18,234 bases of DNA. It comes from Lysobacterales bacterium. GTDB taxonomy: Bacteria > Pseudomonadota > Gammaproteobacteria > Xanthomonadales > SZUA-36. Location of the stretch: the NCBI GenBank assembly GCA_026193295.1, contig JAPHSB010000287.1, forward strand, positions 1 to 18,234. The letters are read 5' to 3'. Position numbers and translations under genes: made by a program. Below the pieces are notes generated by a model. The model was given only the letters and a program-made list of their open reading frames with translations. It was not told the DNA's origin and did no database searches. Below, piece by piece: positions 12,708-18,234 of the stretch. Each line of letters begins with the position of its first letter. Position 1 is the first letter of the stretch.

Positions 12708-14588
12708 TCATCGGTCTTCACCCCGCAGTCGCCTGACTTCGGCTTCGAGGCGGGCCGCGGAGAATTCAGCCGGCGGAATGGCGTGGCCGATGCGCAGCTC
12801 GATGTGGGCCCAAAGCTTGTATGGCCGGCGTTTATGCAGGGGATCACGGCGGCTGAACAGCGAGCCCCACAAATTGCACAGGGCGATGGGCACCACCGGG
12901 GCGGGTTGCTCGGCCACGACCTTTTCGACCCCTGCCTTGAACGGCTGAATCTCGCCATCTTCCGTGATGCGCCCCTCCGGAAAGATACCCAGCACATTGT
13001 CCGCGGCCAGCACCTCGTGGATGCGCCGATAGGCGGCCTCCAGGACCTCCGGGTCTTCAGAGCGGCCGGCGATGGGAATGGCCTTGCCGGTCTTGAAGAT
13101 GAAGTGCAGCAGCGGGATTTGGTAGATCCTGTGGTACATCACGAAATTGACCGGGCGCCGGATCATGCCGCCGATGATCAATGGATCGACAAAGCTGACA
13201 TGGTTGCTGGCCACGATGACCGGGCCATCCTCCGGGATATGATCCATGCCGGTCACGCGCACGCGGTAAATGGTGTGGATCAACAGCCACACCAGGAAGC
13301 GCATCAGGAATTCCGGCACCAGCGTGAAGATATAGATCGCGACCACGGCATTGAGAATGGCCGAGATCAGGAACAGGTCCGGTATGGTCAGGCCGGCGGG
13401 GCCGAGGATCAGCATCGCCATGATCGCCGCCACCACCATGAACAAGGCATTGAGGATGTTCAGACCGGCGATCACGCGCGACCGGTGATCGGGTGCGGAT
13501 CGCGCCTGCACCAGGGCGTACAGCGGAACGATATAGAAGCCGCCGAAGATACCGATCAGCAGCAGGTCGGCGACGATGCGCCAGTTGTGTCCCGCGGAAA
13601 AGAATTCGGTAGCGGTCAGGCCCACGGCCGGGGCCGCCGGCGAGGCGAAATACAGGTCCAGCCCGAACAGCGTCAACCCGATCGCCCCGAAGGGTACCAG
13701 GCCGATTTCGACCTGCTTGCCGGACAGGCGTTCGCACAGCAATGAACCGGTGCTGATGCCGATGATGAACAGGGCCAGCAGGGCCGACATCAGGTTTTCA
13801 TCGCCGCCGAGGACGTTCTGGCTGTAGCTGGGGATCTGCACCAGGAAGGTGGCGCCGAAAAACCAGAACCAGGAAATACCCAGCACGCTATTGAGTACCA
13901 CGCGGTTCTCATTGAGAAACCTGATGTTGCGAATCGTTTCGCTGAAAATATTCCAGTTGATACGCAGATCGGGTGCGACCGATGCGGCCTCCGGCACTCG
14001 GAGGCTGTAAAGGTAACCGGCCACCGCAACCGCCAGGCAGGCCGAGCTGACCCAGTACGGCCAGCTGACCTCGATGCCGGCCAGCTGCGGACCGGCGATG
14101 GTGCCGGCCAGGATGGCCACGAAGGTGCCCATTTCGATCAGGGCGTTACCGCCCACCAACTCCTCGCGGCGCAGGATTTGCGGCAGGATGCCGTACTTGA
14201 TCGGCCCGAAGATCGTCGACTGCAATCCCAGCAGAAACAGCACGAACAGCAGCAGCGGCACGTTGTTCAGCCAAAACCCCAGCGTCGCCAGCAGCATGAT
14301 GACCACCTCGAGCAGCTTGACGCGCCGGATCTGTATGGATTTTTCGTACTTGTCGGCGAACTGCCCAAACAGGGCAGAGAACAGGAAGAACGGCAATATG
14401 AACAGCATCGCGCTCAGGTTGATCACCTGGTCGGTGTTCAACCCGCCCAGCCGGCTGCCTTCGAACACCAGCGCCGCGGCCAGTGCGTTCTTGAAGATGT
14501 TGTCGTTGAAGGCGCCCAGGCCCTGCGTCATGAAGAACGGCATGAAGCGCCGCTGGCGGAACAGATCGAATTGGGAGCTGCCGGACAT
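12708..14588 (-). CDS. MFS lysophospholipid transporter fused to PlsC-type acyltransferase
   Basis: A 626-aa inner-membrane fusion. Residues 1-430 form a 12-helix major-facilitator domain resembling LplT (start GLGAFNDNIFKNAL, then GPIKYGILPQ), which flips lysophospholipids inward. Residues about 445-585 form a 1-acylglycerol-3-phosphate-type acyltransferase with the HX4D box (H463-D468), a second block around K502/PIAGR, and FPEGR (536-540). The likely role is to import lysophospholipid and re-acylate it. E. coli does this with LplT plus Aas, but here no AMP-binding acyl-ACP synthetase domain follows, so the acyl donor must come from elsewhere. The ATG start lies 37 bp after the nucleoside transporter gene. 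A fatty-acid or polyprenyl substrate other than lysophospholipid cannot be excluded. Confidence 0.9.
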   Translation of the reverse strand: MSGSSQFDLFRQRRFMPFFMTQGLGAFNDNIFKNALAAALVFEGSRLGGLNTDQVINLSAMLFILPFFLFSALFGQFADKYEKSIQIRRVKLLEVVIMLLATLGFWLNNVPLLLFVLFLLGLQSTIFGPIKYGILPQILRREELVGGNALIEMGTFVAILAGTIAGPQLAGIEVSWPYWVSSACLAVAVAGYLYSLRVPEAASVAPDLRINWNIFSETIRNIRFLNENRVVLNSVLGISWFWFFGATFLVQIPSYSQNVLGGDENLMSALLALFIIGISTGSLLCERLSGKQVEIGLVPFGAIGLTLFGLDLYFASPAAPAVGLTATEFFSAGHNWRIVADLLLIGIFGGFYIVPLYALVQARSAPDHRSRVIAGLNILNALFMVVAAIMAMLILGPAGLTIPDLFLISAILNAVVAIYIFTLVPEFLMRFLVWLLIHTIYRVRVTGMDHIPEDGPVIVASNHVSFVDPLIIGGMIRRPVNFVMYHRIYQIPLLHFIFKTGKAIPIAGRSEDPEVLEAAYRRIHEVLAADNVLGIFPEGRITEDGEIQPFKAGVEKVVAEQPAPVVPIALCNLWGSLFSRRDPLHKRRPYKLWAHIELRIGHAIPPAEFSAARLEAEVRRLRGEDR

Positions 14589-14625
14589 ACGGTATTAGCT
14601 CAGCAGATCCATCGTCGCGCGCATG

Positions 14626-15897
14626 TCAGACGATGCCGGTCAGCACGCCCGCGATGGTGGCGGTCATCATCGTCGCCAGGGTTCCGCCCAGCACGGCGCG
14701 CAGGCCAAAGCGGGCCAGGTCGGAGCGCCGGTCCGGCGCCAGGCCGCCTATACCGCCGATCTGGATTGCGATCGAGGAGAAGTTGGCGAAGCCGCACAGG
14801 GCATAGGTCGAGATCAGCAGTCCCTTGGGCGACAGTCCCTGCTGAATCTCGGTCAGGTGCGCATAAGCCACGAATTCATTGGTTACCACCTTTTCTCCGA
14901 TCAGGCCGCCCACGGTGACCGCGTCCTGCCAGGGAACGCCGATAACCCACGCCAGCGGCGCGAGGGCGAAACCCAGCAGGGTGGACAGACTCAGCGCACG
15001 GCCGGTTCCGGCTTCGAACCCGCTGATTTCGCCCAGCCAGTTCAGCGGGTAGTCGATCATCGCGATCAGGGCGATGAAGGCGAGTAGCATGGCGCCAACG
15101 TTCAGGGCCAGCCGCCAGCCGTCAGCCGCGCCATTGGCGGCGGCTTCGATGACGTTGGTGGCCGTCTTCTCGACGTGCAGCCTGACCTCGCCACGGGTCA
15201 GGGATTCCTGTGTTTCCGGCTTGAGAATCTTGGCGATGACGATGGTGGCCGGGGCCGCCATGATGCTGGCCGACAGAAGGTGCTTGGCGTAGAAGATTCT
15301 CGCGGCTTCGTCGGCACCGCCCAGCATCGTGATATAGGCGGCCAGCACCCCGCCGGCGATCGTGGCCATGCCGCCGATCATCATGGTCAACAGCTCGGAA
15401 TCCGTCATCCTGGAAATGTAGGGCCGGACCACCAGTGGAGCCTCGGTCTGGCCGACAAACACGTTGGCCGCAACCGACAAGGACTCGGCGCCGCTGATGC
15501 GCAGGATCTTGAACATCACCCAGGCCATACCCTGCACGACTTTCTGCATCACGCCGAGGTGATAAAGCACGCCCATCAGGGCCGCGAAGAAGATGATGGT
15601 TGGCAGCACCTGGAACGCGAAGATGAAGCCAAGGTTCGAGGGATCGGCCAGCGAGCCGAAGATGAACGTGGCGCCATCCAGCGAGAAACTGATGACCCGC
15701 ACGAAGACTCGGCTGAGCGCTTCGAAAAACTGCCGGCCGCCGGGCACCAAAATCACCAGCACGCCGAACAGTAATTGCAGCCCGATGCCGGCCGCCACCA
15801 GCCGCCAGTCGATCGCCTTACGCTGGTCGGAAAAAACAAGAGCAATGGCCAGGAGAACCACAAGGCCGAAGATACCGAAGGCTAGGCTGCCTATCAT
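14626..15897 (-). CDS. NupC-family concentrative nucleoside transporter
   Basis: Inner-membrane cation-coupled nucleoside importer (CNT family), 423 aa, about ten hydrophobic segments. Diagnostic motifs are VFVGQTEAPLVVRPYI (about 147-161), GMATIAGG, KVVTNEFVAYAHL and the C-terminal GFANFSSIAIQIGGIGG. ATG at 15897 is preceded by GGAGAG with a 6-nt gap, which decides the start over the upstream in-frame ATG at 15930. E. coli NupC is 400 aa. The transported nucleosides cannot be predicted from the motifs. It is divergent from the ECF sigma gene, with 178 bp between, and may share a transcript with the downstream acyltransferase fusion, though no functional link is apparent. Confidence 0.92.
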   Translation of the reverse strand: MIGSLAFGIFGLVVLLAIALVFSDQRKAIDWRLVAAGIGLQLLFGVLVILVPGGRQFFEALSRVFVRVISFSLDGATFIFGSLADPSNLGFIFAFQVLPTIIFFAALMGVLYHLGVMQKVVQGMAWVMFKILRISGAESLSVAANVFVGQTEAPLVVRPYISRMTDSELLTMMIGGMATIAGGVLAAYITMLGGADEAARIFYAKHLLSASIMAAPATIVIAKILKPETQESLTRGEVRLHVEKTATNVIEAAANGAADGWRLALNVGAMLLAFIALIAMIDYPLNWLGEISGFEAGTGRALSLSTLLGFALAPLAWVIGVPWQDAVTVGGLIGEKVVTNEFVAYAHLTEIQQGLSPKGLLISTYALCGFANFSSIAIQIGGIGGLAPDRRSDLARFGLRAVLGGTLATMMTATIAGVLTGIV

Positions 15898-15903
15898 GCA
15901 AAG

Positions 15904-15909
15904 CTCTCC
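15904..15909 (-). promoter_or_regulatory. Ribosome-binding site deciding the nucleoside transporter start
   Basis: GGAGAG on the - strand lies 6 nt before the ATG at 15897 and supports that start over the upstream ATG at 15930. Confidence 0.7.
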
Positions 15910-16035
15910 AAACCGCTCGTTGGGATGCACGGCAGAGTATCGGCTTTACCTACGTCAGGCAAATGAAAGCGGCCGCCCATAACCGAGGCCGTGCTCAATC
16001 GGTATCATTGCAAAGTGCCGGCCGACAGGTTCCCG

Positions 16036-16062
16036 GGAATAGAATCGTGGCAGCCGCGTATA
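16036..16062 (+). promoter_or_regulatory. Candidate ECF-type autoregulatory promoter
   Basis: GGAATA (16036-16041), a 15-bp spacer, then CGTATA (16057-16062), upstream of the ECF sigma gene. The GGAA-type -35 and the spacing fit promoters read by ECF sigma factors, many of which autoregulate. The predicted start would leave a leader of only about 7 nt before the ATG at 16076, so translation would be nearly leaderless. The -10 region TATAAG could instead serve sigma-70. Confidence 0.4.
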
Positions 16063-16075
16063 AGTATGTGAGGCT

Positions 16076-16570
16076 ATGAAGAAAAGCGACATAAGACAGG
16101 AGTTGGTAAACCTGGGCAGTGGCGCGCACGTACTCGCGTTTCAGATCCTGGGGAACAGCGACGATGCCGCCGACGCAGTGCATGACGCATTCGCCAAGGT
16201 CCTGGCCCGCCCCGGCGCATTTGATTTCCGCCGGGGGCCTTTGAAGCCGTGGTTTTTGCGCGTGGTGCGCAACCGGTGTTTCGACCTGCTGCGGCATCGG
16301 CGAGTCAGCGATCCGGCGATCGAAGAACTGGCCGATCCGGCCTTGCAACCGGACCATCGCCTGGAAATCCAGCAACGTGATGAGCAACTGCATCGCGCCT
16401 TGTCCGGCATCTCCGGCGATCAGCGGCAGATTCTGGTGCTACGCGATTACCTGGACCTGTCCTATGCCGAACTCGCCAGTGTTCTGCAGATTGCGCCCGG
16501 GACCGTAATGTCCCGGTTGCATCGCGCGCGACTGGCCCTGAAGGAGGTACTGAATGAAAACGGGGAATAA
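16076..16570 (+). CDS. ECF-type RNA polymerase sigma factor
   Basis: A 164-aa alternative sigma factor. Region 2 (about 20-76) includes LGNSDDAADAVHDAFAKVL and PWFLRVVRNRCFDLLRHRR, for core binding and -10 recognition. A linker follows, then region 4 (about 105-158) with the helix-turn-helix LDLSYAELASVLQIAPGTVMSRLHRARLAL for the -35 element. Regions 1 and 3 are absent, as expected for ECF factors. The next gene, overlapping by 17 bp, is a zinc-type anti-sigma factor, which predicts release by a signal. The subgroup and the regulon cannot be named from this sequence. The ATG has only a GAGG two nucleotides upstream. Confidence 0.93.
   Translation: MKKSDIRQELVNLGSGAHVLAFQILGNSDDAADAVHDAFAKVLARPGAFDFRRGPLKPWFLRVVRNRCFDLLRHRRVSDPAIEELADPALQPDHRLEIQQRDEQLHRALSGISGDQRQILVLRDYLDLSYAELASVLQIAPGTVMSRLHRARLALKEVLNENGE
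16541..16548 (+). promoter_or_regulatory. Strong ribosome-binding site for the anti-sigma gene
   Basis: AAGGAGGT, a near-perfect Shine-Dalgarno sequence, lies inside the 3' end of the sigma gene, 5 nt before the ATG at 16554. It is the best ribosome-binding site seen in the window and fits a need to make anti-sigma in at least equal amount to the sigma factor. Confidence 0.75.
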
Positions 16571-17012
16571 AGCAACCGGAGGCAGTGGGCACGTCGGTGC
16601 ACTGATTTCCGGTTACCTGGATGGAGAGTTGACCCAGCAACAGCGCCAGTCTGTCGATGTGCACCTCGCCGATTGTGCTGAATGCAGCGATCGGCTGGCT
16701 GAGCTCGAGGCCTTGCGTAAGCGGGTTTCCGGTGCTCGATTGAGCCGGGTGGGTGACGATGTCTGGAGAGAGCAAATGAACGACATGACCGTCAAAGTGA
16801 GCCGTGGCATTGGCTGGCTGTTGTTTCTCGGTGGCCTGTTGCTGATTGGCGGTTTTGGTATCTATCAATTTGTCATCGATACGTCGGTGGAGCCGCTGTT
16901 CAAACTGATGGTATCTGCCGTTTATCTTGGTCTCGGCGCGCTTTTCGTGTCGGTCCTGAGACAGCGACTTGTCGAACGCAAAACCGATAAGTACAAGAAT
17001 GTGGAGATATGA
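16554..17012 (+). CDS. Zinc-finger (ZAS/zf-HC2) anti-sigma factor, membrane-anchored
   Basis: A 152-aa protein. The cytosolic N-terminus carries the anti-sigma zinc pattern H13, H37-x3-C41-x2-C44 (HLADCAEC) together with the typical ISGYLDGELT helix. Two hydrophobic segments (about 86-107 and 115-135) anchor it in the inner membrane, with a short loop between and a basic C-terminal tail. It should bind and hold the preceding ECF sigma factor until a signal arrives. CxxC with upstream histidines is the arrangement of redox- or metal-responsive members, but many zf-HC2 proteins do not sense redox. It overlaps the sigma gene by 17 bp and the next gene by 4 bp. Confidence 0.9.
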   Translation: MKTGNKATGGSGHVGALISGYLDGELTQQQRQSVDVHLADCAECSDRLAELEALRKRVSGARLSRVGDDVWREQMNDMTVKVSRGIGWLLFLGGLLLIGGFGIYQFVIDTSVEPLFKLMVSAVYLGLGALFVSVLRQRLVERKTDKYKNVEI

Positions 17013-17335
17013 AAATGATCGTCGTGACCTCTGAAAAGATCGTCGGCAAGCGGATTGTCAAAACCCTGGGGCTGGTGCGGGGCAACACGGTCCGCGCCCG
17101 TCACGTCGGCAAGGACATCATGGCCGGCCTGCGCAACATCGTCGGCGGAGAAATACACGAGTATGCGAAACTGATCGCGGAAAGCCGCGAACAAAGCATC
17201 GACCGAATGGTGGCAGATGCAGAATCGCTCGGAGCGAACGCGATTGTCGCCACGCGCTTCACGACGTCGGTCATTGTCGGCGGCGCGGCCGAGTTGCTGG
17301 CCGTGGGCACGGCGGTGATTGTCGAGGACGCCTGA
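17009..17335 (+). CDS. YbjQ-family (PF01906-like) protein
   Basis: A 108-aa cytosolic protein of the YbjQ family, named putative heavy-metal-binding because of weak similarity to metal-binding folds; members usually form pentameric rings. Visible family features are the start MIVVTSEKIVGKRIVKTLGLVRGNTVRA, then GGEIHEYAKLIAESRE (about 46-61) and SLGANAIVATRF (about 73-84). Metal binding has not been firmly shown for the family. The ATG overlaps the anti-sigma stop (ATGA). A second in-frame ATG at 17015 has better spacing (8 nt) from GTGGAG. Translational coupling makes it the third member of the sigma/anti-sigma unit, as an effector or an extra sensor; that is inference. Confidence 0.88.
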   Translation: MKMIVVTSEKIVGKRIVKTLGLVRGNTVRARHVGKDIMAGLRNIVGGEIHEYAKLIAESREQSIDRMVADAESLGANAIVATRFTTSVIVGGAAELLAVGTAVIVEDA

Positions 17336-17381
17336 CGCGACCGGAGGGTCTTGCCGGGCTGTCAACGCCGCGCGGCTGCCG

Positions 17382-18234
17382 TCAGATCTGGATTCCGGTC
17401 CACTTGCGGCTGGCCCATTGCGTGCCGCAATTGATGGCTTGGCCGACCCGGTAGATGACATTGATGACCCACACGCCGACCAGGCCGAAGCCCAGCAAGG
17501 GCCCGACCACGTAAGCCAGCGGCAGGAAGAACAGCCACTGCCAGAGCAGGCTGATCCACATGCTGCGCCGGGTGTCGCCGGCGCCGATCAGGGCGTTCAT
17601 CAGCACCATTCCGGCGGTGTCGAAGCTGATCATCAGCGCCCAGAGCACCATTGGCAGGTAGGCCAGTTCACGGGTTTCCGGGTTGGTAAGGAAGACGCCC
17701 AGGATCGGATGGGCCAGCGGAATCAACAACAGGCTCAGAACCGCACCGTAGGCAAACGTCAGGGCGGCGCAGTTCCAGCCCCAGGCTGCCGCGTCCTCGG
17801 CGTCGCCACGGCCCAGCGCGTTGCCTACCAGCGTGGTGGCGGCCAGCGCGATGCCGAAAGCCGGGAGCATCGCGGTGATGTGGAAGGTCATCAGGATGTT
17901 GACCGCTGCGACTTCCGCGGTGCCGATATGGCCGACGATCCACACCAGCATAACCAGGCCGGCCGAGAAAAAAAGTTGCTGCAGGCTGCTCGGCACCGAC
18001 AGTCGAAACTGTTGCCACAGTGTCTTGCGGGAAGGTACGGCTTGCAGAAAGCCCTTGTCCCTGGCATGCCGCAGCGCGAAGAAGAAATAGAGCAGGGTGC
18101 CGATGTACAGTGAAATGGTGGTCGACAGCCCGGCGCCAAACACCCCCAGCGCCGGTGCACCCAGGTTGCCGAAGATCAGCACCCAGTGCAGGAAAATATT
18201 GATCGCGTGCATGATCAGCAGCGTGCGCAGGTAG
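17382..18234 (-). CDS. MATE-family multidrug/toxin efflux transporter, 5' end beyond the window
   Basis: C-terminal part of a polyspecific cation-coupled antiporter of the inner membrane. The frame is open to the right edge (residues YLRTLLI precede the first internal Met, 18212), so the start is outside the window. Visible family features are INIFLHWVLIFG then APALGVFGAG, the second-half repeat beginning FRLSVPSSLQQLFFS, ATTLVGNALGRGD, and IGAGDTRRSMWI (the usual GDT turn). At least 283 residues are present; complete members have about 450. It converges with the YbjQ-like gene, leaving 46 bp between stops without a clear terminator. The substrate cannot be assigned. Confidence 0.92.
   Translation of the reverse strand, partial: YLRTLLIMHAINIFLHWVLIFGNLGAPALGVFGAGLSTTISLYIGTLLYFFFALRHARDKGFLQAVPSRKTLWQQFRLSVPSSLQQLFFSAGLVMLVWIVGHIGTAEVAAVNILMTFHITAMLPAFGIALAATTLVGNALGRGDAEDAAAWGWNCAALTFAYGAVLSLLLIPLAHPILGVFLTNPETRELAYLPMVLWALMISFDTAGMVLMNALIGAGDTRRSMWISLLWQWLFFLPLAYVVGPLLGFGLVGVWVINVIYRVGQAINCGTQWASRKWTGIQI

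Noticed and set aside
12513..13745. 410-codon + strand open frame opposite the acyltransferase fusion gene
   Set aside because: It is antisense to a gene with intact MFS and PlsC motifs; the translation is rich in His, Gln, Asp and Arg and resembles no family. Such frames are common opposite GC-rich genes.
15942..15962. Sigma-70 promoter for the nucleoside transporter (TTGCCT with TACTCT or GATACT, - strand)
   Set aside because: Matches to consensus are modest and the -10 choice is ambiguous, so it is not listed as a feature.
17367..17376. Palindrome GCCGCGCGGC between the YbjQ-like and MATE genes as a terminator
   Set aside because: No loop and no T tract on either strand; chance GC palindromes are frequent here.

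Overview
The window is GC-rich, densely packed chromosomal DNA from a Gram-negative bacterium. The outer-membrane assembly genes lptD and surA and the two conserved blocks lptD-surA-pdxA-rsmA-apaH and lgt-thyA-folA point to a gammaproteobacterium. The lineage within that class cannot be fixed from the sequence alone. No tRNA, rRNA, CRISPR array, insertion sequence or prophage block is visible.

Region 1 (1-2378, + strand) is lgt-thyA-folA: lipoprotein maturation followed by the thymidylate/tetrahydrofolate pair. Region 2 (2302-9772, - strand) converges on it and is transcribed in the order putative lipoprotein aminopeptidase, lptD, surA, pdxA, rsmA, apaH. It combines LPS export, outer-membrane protein folding, vitamin B6 synthesis, rRNA dimethylation and Ap4A hydrolysis. 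The usual apaG gene between rsmA and apaH is absent, and the folA and apaH tails overlap by 77 bp. Region 3 (9812-10566, + strand) is msrB coupled to a DUF2007/zinc-ribbon gene.

Region 4 (10577-12707, - strand) is the most unusual part. Three overlapping genes (a 158-aa protein of a family common in phages, a CIA30-like protein, and a CsgA-type short-chain dehydrogenase) lie behind an AT-rich regulatory region. That region has a good sigma-70-type promoter overlapped by a TGTACA-type repeat, a second copy of the repeat upstream, and a leader of about 100 nt. The leader folds into hairpins with C-rich loops and ends in a U7 tract, so it could be a small RNA or an attenuator. I suggest, as a hypothesis only, that this is an inducible stress or light-response operon.

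Region 5 (12708-15897, - strand) is a lysophospholipid-transporter/acyltransferase fusion and a NupC-type nucleoside transporter. Region 6 (16076-17335, + strand) is a tightly overlapping ECF sigma factor, zinc-type anti-sigma factor and YbjQ-like protein, preceded by a candidate autoregulatory ECF promoter. The window ends inside a MATE-family transporter on the - strand (17382 to the edge).
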